Assembly (NCBI GenBank): GCA_963971425.1
Contig: OZ020526.1
Location: forward strand, 17,203,173 to 17,267,172
Direction of reading: 5' to 3'
Length of the DNA: 64,000 bases
From: Bryoerythrophyllum caledonicum
Lineage: Eukaryota > Streptophyta > Bryopsida > Pottiales > Pottiaceae
Positions 1 to 11,489 of the stretch are shown here, one piece after another; the stretch's first letter is position 1, and every line of letters starts with the position of its first letter. The notes beneath the pieces were generated by a model that ran no database searches, was not told the DNA's origin, and was given only the letters and a program-made list of their open reading frames with translations. A program made the position numbers and the translations under genes.

Positions 1-808
1 TGTAGAGGAGCTGCCCATTTTGCTTAGTTTTTTCTTTCCAGGCAGCGGTCTACAGTCATCCCACAGTGAAAATGAACGTGGACCTCCCGTATTTTCAATG
101 ATGTTGCACTCAGGCGTGACCACATTGTTACTGACGTTCTCCAAAACGTGTGTGTCCACGGTGACATCTGCGCATTTGTCTTTAGCAAGAACACGTTTCA
201 TCCAACGTCAAAAAAATTTCAAGTATTGTGGCCGGTGTCTGACAAACGTCAGACGTCTAAGAAAACACGACACGTAGCATTAGTCCCCCGCACATGAGCC
301 ACAACTGGGGCAGTGGTTCGCAGGATGAGGAATCTGGCGGGCCCCCACCGTCATAGACTTTTTAGAGCCCCAACGCCGCACATGCGCCTGACGCACATGG
401 TAATTCGCATGCCGCGTCACTACCACCTCATCCCTTTTCCAACATGCCCCATAACTTTTGTAATTTTAGAATTCCAACAGTTCGGCTAGGGGGGAAGTAT
501 TCGGTGCAGGTCCCGCATTGAAATCGGAGGGGCTTCAAAATGCCTTGTGCCTTGATTTAAGTAACTCTTGTGGTCACAGAGAAGAAGGGTTATCAAGTTT
601 ATGGTGATGCTTGTGAAGAGGGGCAAGTTTGGAATAACATAACTTTCATTTGGTAAGTTCTTTTTCAATGATTTTTGTTTTAAGTTGTAGTATATGCCGT
701 AGAGAATGCATGGGGTATTTTGGGTGTACTTTTTAGCCTTGTTTCGGGATATTTTTTTAATAGTTTGCGGATTGTTGGGGTTTTGAATCAAGTTTTGTTG
801 GACTTTCT

Positions 809-2114
809 TTGAATATAGGTGCATTGTATGCAACAATGGACCCGTCTTTCTATGGTATGGCAGTGCTTACGTGGATGTTCTTTTCCATGACAATGGGCAA
901 TTCTATCACTTATAAGTCAAGAGTGTGGACCGTGCTTGAGTCTATGAATGGATATTCGCTTCTTCCTCTTATGTGGTTGATTGGCACAAGGAAAAATCAT
1001 ATTGGAAGAGTGTGGTGGGTGGAGCCTAGGCAAGACACTCATTGGACTATTGTAGAATCCATTGTATGGAGGGCATCGGAGGAAATGCGCCATAAAAAAT
1101 ACATGCAGTTTTATAGAATGAACCCAAATGCCTTTGATGATTTAGTTCATATTCTGGCACCTTATTTGAGATCGCATTGCATAAACCCCGTTAGACCTCA
1201 ATTGGAGATCAGGAAAATAGTTGCTATAGTTCTCTATAGACTTGCGCATGGCTACTCTCCGGAACACATTGCTGATCGTCTAAAAGTTGGGGGATCTACC
1301 GTACGGAAGTATGTGGGAATAGTATGTGACATCCTTTGTGATAAAAACAAGTTATTTAGTACATGCATTAGCATTCCCACAGGTCATCGCTTGCAGAGCA
1401 TCATCGACGAGTTTGAGGACATTACCGGACTGCCAAATGTATGTGGTGCGATTGATGGAACGCACATTCCTCTTGCCGACCCTCCGAGTAGAAAAGTGAC
1501 TTTTTTAATAGAAAGAAGTTTCACTCTATAGTTTTACAAGCAGTTTGCGATGCAAACAAAATCTTTTGGAATGTGTATGCAAGTCAGCCGGGGGGTGTTC
1601 ACGACGGAGGACAATTTAAAGTCTCTAGTTTATATAGAGACTTGAGGAACCGTGATATTTTGCAGTCGCCGATTGTGAATGTTCGTGGAAAACAATGCAC
1701 TCCATATTTGATTGGTGATTCTGCAAATCCTATTCGTCCCTACTTGCAAAAAACTGGAGGTCTCCAGAAGATGAAGAGAAAAAGCGGTTTGACAGCGCTA
1801 TGAACTCCGGGAGAGTGGTCATAGAGAATGCATTTGGATCTTTGAAGAACAGATGGTGTCTTTTGAAGCATTTCAATTCTGGGATTGATAAAGCCGCAAC
1901 GATTACCGTTGCATGTTGTAGGTTGCACAATTTTTGTGAGCAGAGAAATTTGCCTGAGCCTAGTGGTTATAGAGCAAATTATATAGACCCGGTACAAGGA
2001 TTTGGTTATAAGAGACTCCCAGTTTACCGGGAACTAGATTGTGCCAAGGCAGAGGGTGAGGCTTTGCGTCAGAAGTTGTTTGAGCAATGGATCATTCAGA
2101 ATCCTGAAAATTAA
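809..2114 (+). pseudogene. PIF/Harbinger transposase (DDE_Tnp_4 type), frameshifted
   Basis: This would cut and reinsert the Harbinger element. It reads from MNIGALYATMD at 809. An N-terminal helix-turn-helix-like part (AHGYSPEHIADRLKVGGSTVRKY) precedes the DDE catalytic core. The first acidic residue is in GAIDGTHI near 1450, the second in LIGDSANP near 1720 and the glutamate in VIENAFGSLKNRW near 1830. Three reading frames are needed. One shift lies near 1510 after the first catalytic motif and another near 1755 between the second and third. The C-terminus (HNFCEQRNLPEP to QWIIQNPEN) is intact and ends at 2114. The Harbinger family call is firm; a working enzyme from this copy is unlikely. 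Confidence 0.85.
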
Positions 2115-2459
2115 TGTTAAATATTTTACCTTCTGTTCCCAGTTTCAAAAATTCATCTTGTGTATATTAAAAAAATACAGAAGTACAAAATCATGAATTT
2201 TTCTCTTTATACTTTAAAAAACCAAAGGCCGTCAATGACTTTCTATAAAACTGAGATACATTCTCGTGGTTGCAATATATTGCCACTCATTCATATTTTG
2301 TTAATAACTGCTAGAATACAATGAATACATGGTGACGTGATATATTTTTCTCTTGAAATGATTAATTTGAAGAAGAAAAATGTCATCTTTCAGAAGAACT
2401 TATAAATTGTAGAGACATTAAAAAACTCCGTAAACTTCTACTATGACACTATATTAAAT

Positions 2460-2720
2460 GTGAAATACAATTTTGATTGAAGATTCAATTAACATATTTT
2501 GTTTCGAGGTCATATCAATATGCCAACCGTATCATGCTCAATTACAACATCATACATGTAGAACACATAACCGTTTTGAAACTTTGGAAGCATGTAATAA
2601 ATGCTTTAAATATATATATGTGTAAAATGCCATATGTTATTTGATTGGGCTAAAATACAAATACAAACTTTTGTACATAAAGTATACATCAATTTTTACA
2701 CCATAGTACTCCTCTCTATT
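2460..2720. repeat. Dispersed AT-rich repeat, copy 1 of 3
   Basis: An AT-rich stretch in the non-coding middle of the Harbinger element, containing GAAGATTCAATTAACAT, TTCGAGGTCATATCAATATG and ACATCATACATGTAGAACAC. Closely similar sequence recurs in the same orientation at about 30860-31120 and, shorter, at about 53800-53960. The second copy lies near another Harbinger-type transposase and the third near none, so the segment may be a small independent element and not part of the Harbinger backbone. Ends were not resolved. The remainder of 2115-3031 has no recognisable gene. Confidence 0.5.
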
Positions 2721-3031
2721 TTATTTCAATTTGTACACCATATGTTGCATATCAAATGTGGTTTTCGATACTTATAAGGAATAATATGATGTTAATAATT
2801 GTAGTCTTTATGTGGTGCAAAAAATCCGCACTTTGTGAGGACATAGTCTACTCATACACTTAAATACAATACGAAAAATGTACTAGTTTTATACTCCAAA
2901 CACAACAAGCTTTGAAAATGTCCAAGTAAAATCCAAATTCATAATAACGTATTGAATACAATGTATTTTGAAAACTTCCATACAAATCACTCAACCACAC
3001 CCATACTAACATAAAACAACTATACAAAATC

Positions 3032-4016
3032 TCAAGGTGGGCCTTTTCCCTTCAATGCCTCTGGAAACAAAGCGGCCATCTGCAACTGACCATGTAGAAG
3101 CATTTCTCTACCTTGTTTTTCACTTTCTATAATCTCCTTACTCACTTGCAACTTCATCTTTTCAATCTCAAGGATGCCGTTAGAGAAAGTAGAGATGGCG
3201 GTTGCAATACCTTGATCACCGGCAGTCATCTTTCTCTTCCGCTTCTCGGCACTCTTGTTAAGTTGTCCACTGACTTGTGGTTGTTTCTCTGCTCTAGATC
3301 GTGGAGAAATGGGAGCACTAGAAGTGCCTGCAGTGGAAGTGGCAGCCGGTGTAGACTCTTGCTCGTCATCACTAGTCAAATCGTGGACCTCCTCATGTGC
3401 TAAGCGAGTTCCTTGATCCTGACCATTTGACACACCTACACAAAAAATGGAACCATATAGCATATGACAACATAGAAATGATTATTTAATATGGAGTGTA
3501 CAATTGAGACACGTATGTCTTTGACATTTAGACATCAAATAAGAAAGCATTGAAATACATAGCTCTCAACAGTAAAAAAAATTACAAAGCATGAAATTAT
3601 TTGAATCTTTACATACCTCGAATTTTGGCCGTTCCTCCATATATGTTGTCAAAGAACTCATAGTACTTCCATTTCGTGGGTGCCGCTCCAGTTGCTCCCT
3701 GCTACTCTTTCTCTTCTCTATACTTCTGCTTCATCCTCAACCACTTGTCTCTACAGTGCTTCCAAAATCGTTCTGGATCTTTGGGAAATTCCGCACACAT
3801 CTTCGTGGCAAAGGCCTTCCAATTATCCACTCTAAAAGGCTTCCGTCCATACTCCCAATATTTCTCTTCACACGTGTTCAAGAAATATGAAAGACTGCTC
3901 TCCTCCCACTCTCTATTGACCTTTCTTTTCACTCTGCCATCTTCTTGAATCACTTGAGAAAGCCCCCCTTCGGAGAGCATCAAGTTGAGAAGGCTTCCTA
4001 CGGGAAAATTTGCCAT
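3032..4016 (-). pseudogene. Myb/SANT-like (trihelix-type) protein of the Harbinger element, two exons
   Basis: This is the second Harbinger protein, which in PIF/Harbinger elements binds DNA and helps the transposase. Exon 1 (4016 to 3617) starts MANFPVGSLLNLML and contains a Myb/SANT-like domain with spaced tryptophans (NREWEES, KYWEYGRK, VDNWKAFATKM, FWKHCRDKW). Exon 2 (3435 to 3032) encodes an acidic, Ser/Thr-rich linker and a helical C-terminus (ILEIEKMKLQVSKEIIESEKQGREM) ending in KGKGPP. GTATGT donor and TTGTGTAG acceptor join the exons in frame. One in-frame TAG follows REEKE, at about residue 105 of roughly 267. Its orientation, convergent with the transposase, fits the superfamily. 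Confidence 0.75.
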
Positions 4017-4416
4017 GGTTATACAAGCACAAAACCCTAGAACACATCAAGAGAAAGAGGTGTGGAGGAATACAAAGAGCTCTTGATGGTGATACACATC
4101 TGGTCAGAGATTGAAAAAGGATGATGGTGGTGGTAGTGGATGGATGGATAGGTTTACACCAAAGGCTAAAAAGGTTCACTTTATGGGTAAAACAACCCCT
4201 CTTGCGAACTGTTGGGGTGCAAACCCAACAGTTTGTTGTGGCAGACTGTGGGGGCATGTTCTCAGCGAACCCAGGTCCGCAGGAGCGGGGATGAGCTGCG
4301 AACAGACCCCGTTGTGGCTCATGTGCGGGGGACTATTGATGCCACCTAAAACGCGGTTTTCTTATAGTGTGTGCTCAATATTCCAGCACCCTCGTTGCTT
4401 CAACTCTCCAACCAAC

Positions 4417-5154
4417 TCAGCATCCACCTAGAATACAAGCAATCACACCAAGAATCCCATCCTTCACAATACAAAACAAACCAAAATGGGACCCATCACC
4501 AACCTGGCAAACTCGACTGTAACCAACCATCTTCCGAGAACTATCGTACAACAAGTCTGGAGGCGACAACCTGAAAATTCTTTGTACGATATCGTTCCTG
4601 TAAGCCACCTCCGACGGTCCCTTCTCACCAAACACCATGCCATTTGCCTTCCGCAGCGCTCGAACAGCACCACTCCATTTTGCCACGTCGATCCTCGCGT
4701 CATCATCGGCGAGTTGTCTCCACATCGGCATCCAACGTTCCTCGATGGCCTTGTCATCCAGATCCTTCACGGACAACTTGTAGAAAAGTGGGAGCATGTT
4801 CATCCGTGGGTTTTCCGCTTGTCGTGCATCGTGAAACTCAGCAAGCTCTATCATGGGCCACTTCGAACATAAGAACTTCTCCGACAATACCATCACAGCA
4901 ACATCACAATGTCGGGCTGCCTCCTTGATGAGAGGCACGAAATCCTTGCCCTTGAGCAGACTGTGCTGTCTTTGGTCGAAGAATGGGCACATGAACCCAC
5001 GTCTTTCCAGATCTAGACAAAGCTGCTCTGCAAAATCCTTCTGTGCTCCAGAGTGGCTGATGAAAATTTTATGTTTCACCCCGTCAACCTGCAATGAACT
5101 GCAACATGATGTGGAGGAATCAGTGGAAGGAGAGATTGGGATGAGATTGCACAA
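4417..5154 (-). CDS. TIR-domain protein (TIR-only or first exon of a TIR-NLR)
   Basis: TIR domains of plant immune receptors cleave NAD+ and generate signalling nucleotides. The domain runs from about residue 28: HKIFISHSGAQKDFAEQLCLDLERRG (strand A and helix A), then the helix with the likely catalytic glutamate in SEKFLCSKWPMIELAEF, and ends near IVQRIFRLS. The start at 5154 gives a Ser-rich leader, MCNLIPISPSTDSSTS. The C-terminal residues after SRKMVGYS look unlike any domain and may be intronic, because GT dinucleotides suited as donors follow LSPPD and SRKM. No NB-ARC follows on the minus strand before the CACTA terminus at 4369, only 48 bp from the stop. It is therefore either a TIR-only protein or a TIR exon cut from its NLR. 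Confidence 0.8.
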   Translation of the reverse strand: MCNLIPISPSTDSSTSCCSSLQVDGVKHKIFISHSGAQKDFAEQLCLDLERRGFMCPFFDQRQHSLLKGKDFVPLIKEAARHCDVAVMVLSEKFLCSKWPMIELAEFHDARQAENPRMNMLPLFYKLSVKDLDDKAIEERWMPMWRQLADDDARIDVAKWSGAVRALRKANGMVFGEKGPSEVAYRNDIVQRIFRLSPPDLLYDSSRKMVGYSRVCQVGDGSHFGLFCIVKDGILGVIACILGGC

Positions 5155-5284
5155 AGCCCCCTACTTATAAGGAAAAGACGGAAGGTGTGTCATGCGGCGT
5201 GAGTCACTAGCCAACAATGCCGTAGCTGTTGCACACGTCTTCCTCGTCAACGTACGCATGATGTGAGACGTGCAAATTTGACCT

Positions 5285-6605
5285 TCAGTAATCGTGCCTG
5301 ATCTTCAGTAGCTGTGATAACTGAGCGGTGCTCCGTTCAAAGGTGCGGGATGTACCTGAGGCGCTGCACATTCGATCTGCCGCCGCAGCGATCCAAAATT
5401 CCAGTGCCCCCTGCTGTTTCTCTGGGGTGACCTGAGGAAGAAGGCATCCACGATTCCTGCTAATGTGTTGTTTCAGAGCAGAGCCACATGCACATTCATC
5501 AGTTGGAGAGAGAGTTAGACAACCCCTCCATATCATGAAGGATGGGTCCTATTTCTAGGCAATCAAAGCCGACGTCCATAACCTAGCTGCAAAGAGTGCT
5601 TGCATAAAATACTCTGTTTCACAAGAGAAACGATGTACGTACTGTGGCACCTACTTCAGACTAGAGCTCACCTCGCCCGAACTCTGGAATTGATGAACCC
5701 CACAAGCAACAGTGGCACCAGAACCACCCCCAGTGTTAGTATTCTTGCTCCGCTCCTCATCCCTGCCATCTATACCTCCCATGACACATGACATGTGCTT
5801 TAATATGACACGGTATATAGAACCACCACACTTATCAATCATGGAATCCGAAATTTACAAACTTCCGCATATCAGTTGGTTTCTCGATTGACTCATCAAT
5901 GCACATAGTCAACAGTGCACCTCACTGCACACCATCACCCGCACACTTCGAGAAGAAACATGATCTAGATTGCCATCCATTCAAAGACTAAATGAAGTCC
6001 AGGGAACTGGTACTTTACCGAGTAGAAAGTGCCTTAGCTTGTGAGGTCGCCCTGCTGCATGGCCAGCTGGGATAGTATCTAACGGATAGCTCAAAGACTC
6101 CACAATCGCCTACAACGACATTCAGATGTTAGCGCTAACCATATTGGCAAGCAAATCGTCACAGAGAGTCATATTGCACCTGCTTAGGTCGAAAGTCTAA
6201 CCTGCGCATCGTCTTGGGTCAAGTCACCAGCAGGTCCACGTGAACCTCCTTCCATGCGTGTTCGCTCAAAAGCTTCTTCCCGATCCATTTCCTCCATTGG
6301 CAGCTCTTGGGTGCTCAAACTTGACAAATAACATGCAAATCTGGGTTCTGTTAGTCTAAAACACTGTTGTACTGAGAGACGATCAAGAAGCATCATCACC
6401 CCTGCTTTTGCCATACGTGAAGCTGACATGAACCTCATCTGGTCCAAATGGACAACCATCACCTGCGCCACAGATGATGCTGGGTCGGTCGGTATACATG
6501 GAGACTACAAGCATCTGTGACAGTAGCTTATTGCTCTCAAATTGCCAGGCCAACGAGGAAATTCCAAGCTGTTAAAGCCTCGTCAGAGCCTTTTATAGAT
6601 CCATC
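5285..6605 (-). other. Possible spliced gene remnant, unrecognised
   Basis: Several minus-strand stretches have coding character and splice-like borders. One runs VVHLDQMRFMSASRMAKAG to DLTQDDAQ (about 6463-6202, followed by GTTAGA). One is AIVESLSYPLDTIPAGHAAGRPHKLRHFLL (about 6109-6015, after TTGTAG and before GTAAAG). One is Gly/Thr-rich (KNTNTGGGSGATVACGVHQFQSSGE, before GTGAGC at about 5670). One is DPSFMIWRGCLTLSPTDECACGS to RHDY with a stop at 5285. The phases of the first two agree. I recognise no domain. This could be a real but fast-evolving gene or chance open frames. Confidence 0.25.
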
Positions 6606-7340
6606 CTCACACGAGCAGATGGATCAAGACCTTCAGCCTCTTCCTTCGAGCACCCGTGTTCCATACTTCATACATTATGACTCATGACTTAGTGAACTTA
6701 CTCGCTGAATATGACTTCTAAATCAATATCAATTAGCCCTATCATTCAGATTGTGCTAGACTGGCTTTCTATTTATGAATTTCGGGAAGATGAGTCCGGT
6801 ATGAGCTTAAAACAATCGGGAAGAGGCTAATGAAAATGACGCAAGTGACCATGAGAGAGAAGAAATCGAACTGAGAATGGCCCATGACCAAACCAATAAA
6901 TCACAGCTCACTGTTAAGTGTCGATATTGACACTGAATCAACAGGAGTGCCCACAGCGATGTCAACAGCCCAAGAGACCGCCCGAGCATGGGTTCTAGAA
7001 TGGCAGTGCCATCACACAACTACCCAGAAAACAAAAACCACAACAACGATAGAGGAAACCAGCTCCCACACCATAGCACCAGGTCTACCGACTGGAGGAG
7101 AACCTGAAACAGATCCATTCACGAACACCCCAAATGGCAACACTCAAAGTCGCAAACAGAGTAGTGCATACCAGCAACGAAGATACCGTCAACCTGGAAA
7201 GAAGTAACTTGCAACCCCTTCAAAGCAATCGATGTCACCAACAACCTCGAAAGCCGACGCACGAGGGAAGAAAAGCGTGCGCCGCGTCCACCTCAACCAC
7301 CAAGTGTGCACAAGAGGGCCGCATGTCCTCACCCATCTGG

Positions 7341-7472
7341 TGTAGCCGTGCATCGCTATCCTACCATCTAGCTAGTCGGAGGCACGAGGCACGAAATCTG
7401 GTGCAGGTCGTCAAAATGTCGGCAGCCCTGGCAAGAAGGAAAGTGAGCTGTGCAGATGTGGTTGTCTATAAT
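7341..7472 (+). repeat. Repeat shared with 30006-30140, interrupted at a TTAA
   Basis: The segment GTGTAGCCGTGCATCGCTAT to GTGGTTGTCTATAATTAA is about 90% identical to 30006-30140. In the second copy the sequence after TTAA is GAGGGGACTG. Here TTAA is followed by CCCTTAAACGTCGGACC, which resembles a piggyBac terminus. The pair therefore looks like an occupied and an empty TTAA target. The right end of the inserted element was not found. The rest of 6610-8000 shows nothing else I can support. Confidence 0.5.
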
Positions 7473-8023
7473 TAACCCTTAAACGTCGGACCTACAGCCG
7501 TCCGTGTAATCAGAGTAATAGACCTTTCACCGTTGGCGTTGTTGCAAATATCTTTGGTAGTATAGATATCCAAGAAATTTCTAAAAGTATATCGTAACGC
7601 TATAGAAGGGAGAGTCAAGAATGTGAAAAGTGGTTCATTAGTAGAAAAGGACCCAACACAACGACGAAATTCATAATTTTAGTAAAGGAAGGCCATTTTA
7701 TGTACTACGGGCAGGTTATGAAGAAATGGAAAAGCATTTCCAAAAATTGTGACACGGTTTAGGGGAAGGTATCATTTTGAAGCACTGTAGTAAATTGATT
7801 GAATGAAATCATGGATTTGGAAGGAAACCCCAAGAATAGATAGAAACTAAGCTTGCAAACGAGTCTCTGTACACATGTCATGTTTGAGGAAGTCATGACA
7901 CTGTAGAGAGTCGGAAACCATGGAGCTGCCCGAAACCCGCCAGGCGCTTCCCCCGGGACTCACAAAACAGGTCAGCATTAAGTTCTAGGGAAATTCTTAA
8001 TTACACACAAGATGCTCATTGCC

Positions 8024-8150
8024 GCAATCTACAATCGATTTCGTGACAACCGCAATCTACAATCGACATGTCACGAAATCAGGACCTACAATCGACATGT
8101 CATGAATCAGAATCTACAATCGACAATCGACAATCAGAATGTCGATCGAA
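8024..8150 (+). repeat. Imperfect tandem repeat of AATCTACAATCGACA-like units
   Basis: The words CAATCTACAATCGA, ACCTACAATCGACATGTCA and AATCTACAATCGACAATCGA recur five or six times with short spacers holding GTCACGAAATCAG or GTCATGAATCAG. The unit length varies from about 8 to 35 bases. There is no open frame of note. From 8150 to 10013 open frames are short and show no recognisable domain. Confidence 0.6.
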
Positions 8151-9734
8151 TCCAGACGGACAATGAGAATTGACATTTCGCTGATATATTGATCGAATTC
8201 AGAATGAGTAATTCTGCGGTCTTCATCGATCTATCAATACGCTTCTTTTTGCTCGCTGAAGAACATCATGTAGAAGGCAGGCATTGCACAACAAGCTCCG
8301 CCTGGAACAAGTCCAGGCCCCTGCGATGCAGTCCTCTTGATCCACCTCCGGAGACGCCGTCGTCGTCAAGGTTACCACCGTCGACCGATTTAGCAACTGC
8401 AGCTACTTTGCCGCGCTTTGTTTTTAAACACAGTGCTATCTGCACACAGCGTCATCCTTGCATTGCACATGCTCAATAGCACATACTATTGGCATTTCAG
8501 TATCCGGAACTTCACTGACAAAACTTCATATACAGAACTTCACGTCGACGGCAAAAAACCACGAACTTCACATCACAATAGAAGGAGCAACAAGAACAAC
8601 ACGAATGATCACAGTTAAGGTTCCAAGAACACCGTATCTTGAAGACTTCACAACAAACTCAACAGATCACTCCAACAAAAACCATCAACCAAGCCATATC
8701 TGATAAAAATAAGTGGACTCTCGAGCCTCTCCAGCAAAAAAAACTTGTGTGCCACAGTACACGAGCTCTGCAGCGCATCCTTCCTTTTGAGGTCTGCGGG
8801 ACTGAAGTTACAATCCCACAGGGCCGCAAATGTTCAGCTCAGTTTGGTCTCAAAAACGCAATGGGTTCCCTGCAAACCAAACCTAACCTCGATTCAAACT
8901 TTAACTTCAGCAACTTAAACAAATCAAACAACTCAACAACATCCCCAGAATGTCAATCTAAAATCAAAACCACAGAATTTGACAGCCCACCTGAGGTTAT
9001 AGACAGCAGTGCCTGAACCGCCGCCACGACGCGAACTTGGAGCGCTCCGCAATCCATCAACAGGCTTGAACCACAGGATATTAGGATAAGGTGGCGAGTA
9101 CAGAAAGTGAGGTCCGGTGGGATTGCACAAGCTCGCCTTATGGTGCGCACTAGTTGCATCACTACGATAGATGTCGAAAGCGATTCCTAGTGATTAAGTG
9201 ACGATCTTTTACAGCCAGCATCCCACTCTAAATTAATGAGTGACCTGAGCCACTTGTAACCAAGCCGCAATGAAATATCAATGTGATATGCGAGCATCGC
9301 CGCGCGAGCAGGATGCGAGGCTCCGACCTGACTGTGCAGAATTAGAATGGATGAGTGCTCTGCTCCCGAGCTGACTGTGAAACTCTCATGTTTTATTGTG
9401 TGCAGGCTATTCCAGGACTTGGGCATGGTATTGACGCCAAAGAACTGTCCGTGCTTGAGCGTTGGATGTCACAGAAGCTGGAGATGAAGATCCTTCGCCG
9501 AACCCGGACGAAAACGGAGCCCTAGGGTCGAAATGGTGGTTCACAACGTCCGCACAAGCTGAGACTTGGCGCGGCATGGCATTTCTCCAAACCTCACTTA
9601 CTGTAAGTGGCATTAACGTTGCTTTCGCCAAGCGACTTGAAATAGCACATTGTGTTGGCAGTCCAATGTCCGGAGGTGGGCCTCACCTAATACAGCCCAA
9701 GATGGGTTCGGATGGGAATGCATGTGCACAATAT

Positions 9735-9865
9735 ATATAGTCCTAGGTCTGACATGCATGTGCAATAATTTCATCCCTGATCTTTCATGCATGAGCACGA
9801 TAATTCTATCCCTGGATCATACATGCATGTTGCACGATAAATTGCATCCCTGAATCTTACAATTT
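9735..9865 (+). repeat. Three diverged tandem units containing CATGCATG
   Basis: Three units of about 45 bases each hold a CATGCATG-like palindrome followed by GCACGATAATT-like sequence and ATCCCTGATC. The first unit is near 9750 (GACATGCATGTGCAATAATT), the second near 9786 and the third near 9822 (ACATGCATGTTGCACGATAA). CATGCA is the RY element bound by B3 factors, but a regulatory role here is only a guess. Confidence 0.45.
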
Positions 9866-10060
9866 TGTCACTGAGTTCCCAAAGATTTCCCATTGCTATT
9901 TCAACAAGTTTCCAAAACTGAATGTGCAAAGTTCATGTCTGTGTATTACTCGTCCTAACATCCATATGTATGGAGGGTATCTGAATAATATCACCCAAGT
10001 ATCACATCCAGTTTTAGCCCCTAAAGTTCCTGGTAAATTTCATACCAAAAACGTTGTTAA

Positions 10061-11004
10061 CCCCTAAGGTACCAAGACAGTTTTACACCAAAAACACTTC
10101 AATACTCTTGGATTCTAGTGCATTGAACAAAGAAGGTAACTAAAAATTTTATTTTTAGTTCTGACCGTAGGATCTCAATAAAGGCTTATTAAATAATACA
10201 TGTACAAAATTTCATAAACTTTGACCGCACCGATTGAAAGGTTATAGTGTTTGAAGTCAAGCAAATGGTTCATTTTCTTCCCTGCGTTCAGTGGATCAGC
10301 AGACTTTGACTTCAGTTGGTGTCAAAAAATTTCACTACACAAGGTCTAAATATATTACCATGTTGTTAAGCATGATGTTAGCTCCTTACACACCAATTTT
10401 TAGAGGTAGAGACAGGGTGTAGCATATTCAAAACAAGTGTGCAAGGAGTGGAGGCTCGAAATTTGTTAATTCACACTTTAATTTTTTTTGAACTTAATAT
10501 GTTTTCGATTGATAATCCGAATGGTTAATAAGAAGGTTTACATTACATATTGTTGTGGAAAAAATAAAAAGTGAATAATATGAAGATCTCTAGGTTTTAT
10601 GTGGAATAGAAGAAGTTTTTTTGGTACCTTGCCCGACAATGAGTGACAATGTGTGAAAATGTTTGACTTGGGTTGGTATGCTATTTTTCACTAAAGACAA
10701 GAACTTTTTTTGACAACATGAAGGGAAATAATATTATTTGCGAGTACTGAAAATTTCACTTTCAATAGAGTGTCCTATCAAAAGTTTTTGGAGGTGCCCG
10801 AGGTGCCCGCCCTCCCCATTTAAAATTCAAAACCCTATAACTTTTTCATCAAATGTCCAATTTAGGAAAAAATTGTTTTCCCACAAAGGTCTTGGTAATG
10901 CCTTTTTATGGTAAGAATTTCAAAGATGAATGTTTGAAATTGACAGCATAGAAACCTGACCGAACTTTCAAAAAGCCCATTTTTGACACTTGGTCCTTTA
11001 GGGG
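10061..11004 (+). mobile_element. piggyBac-type non-autonomous element (copy A), 944 bp, inserted into copy B
   Basis: Perfect TTAA flanks lie at 10057-10060 and 11005-11008. The left terminus CCCCTAAGGTACCAAG matches the reverse of the right terminus, CCCCTAAAGGACCAAG. The interior is AT-rich and non-coding and carries family landmarks, including CCTACGGTC/GGACCGTAGGATCTC-type sequence, the run GGTACCTTGCCCGACAATG and a G-rich GGAGGTGCCCGAGGTGCCCG near 10790. It sits at a TTAA 43 bp inside the same-family copy B, so it is the younger of the two. Confidence 0.85.
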
Positions 11005-11489
11005 TTAAACTGCCGTTTCTAGTGCAATTAGTAAAGAAGGAAAAAAACGCTTTTATTTCCAAATTTACCCTTAGGATCTCAAATAATACTTACCAAATAA
11101 CCTATTCACAAAATTTCATTGACATTGACAGCACGGATGGAAAGATTATAGTGTTTGAAGTAGGAAAAACGGTTTATTTTCTTCGGTGCGTTCAGTGGAT
11201 CAACAAACTTTGACTACACTTGGTGTTAAATATTTGCACTACACATGGTCAAAATACATTGCCATTATGTTTAGCTTGCTATTAGTTCCTTGTACACCAA
11301 TTTTTAGAGGTAAAGAAAGGGTGTAGTATATTCAAAAAAATTGTGCAAAGAGTGGAGGTTCAAAATAGGTCAATTCACGTTTTATGTTTTTGTGAACTAA
11401 ATATGTTTTAGAATGTTGATCCAGACGGTAAATAAGAAGGTTTACATCACATCTTGTAGTAGAAAAAATAAAAAGTGAAAAATATGAAG

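Larger units (their letters stand above)
282..4334 (+). mobile_element. PIF/Harbinger DNA transposon, complete with both termini
   Basis: The left end (282) begins AGTCCCCCGCACATGAGCCA and the right end (4334) is its inverted repeat, with about 24 near-identical bases continuing through CAAC. A 3-bp ATT lies directly outside both ends (279-281 and 4335-4337), the duplication length expected of PIF/Harbinger. Inside are the two genes of the superfamily, a DDE_Tnp_4-type transposase on the plus strand and a Myb/SANT-like protein on the minus strand, pointing toward each other. The transposase is frameshifted and the Myb-like gene carries one stop, so the copy is not autonomous now, although its termini are intact. 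Confidence 0.85.
1..4369. mobile_element. CACTA (En/Spm-type) element, right end, with a nested Harbinger insertion
   Basis: The sequence ending at 4369 reads, on the minus strand, CACTATAAGAAAACCGCG followed by TTTTAGGTGG. The same terminus, CACTATAAGAAAcCCGCGTTTTA, starts at 50157. CACTA termini and clustered short subterminal motifs are the mark of En/Spm elements, and positions 100-275 hold many ACGTCAGA/TGACGT-like words in both orientations. The left end lies outside the window. No transposase is visible, so this is either a non-autonomous copy or the tail of a larger one. It was later split by the Harbinger element at 282-4334. The base triplet TGT follows the terminus, but the matching left duplication cannot be seen. 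Confidence 0.6.

Noticed and set aside
8189-9016. Open frames of about 80-125 codons on the plus strand
   Set aside because: They have no domain, splice pattern or composition supporting a gene, and contain tandem-repeat and simple Asn/Thr sequence.
9420-9530. Possible plus-strand exon AIPGLGHGIDAKELSVLERWMSQKLE after GTGTGCAG
   Set aside because: The acceptor and open frame are suggestive, but no partner exon or known family could be found.
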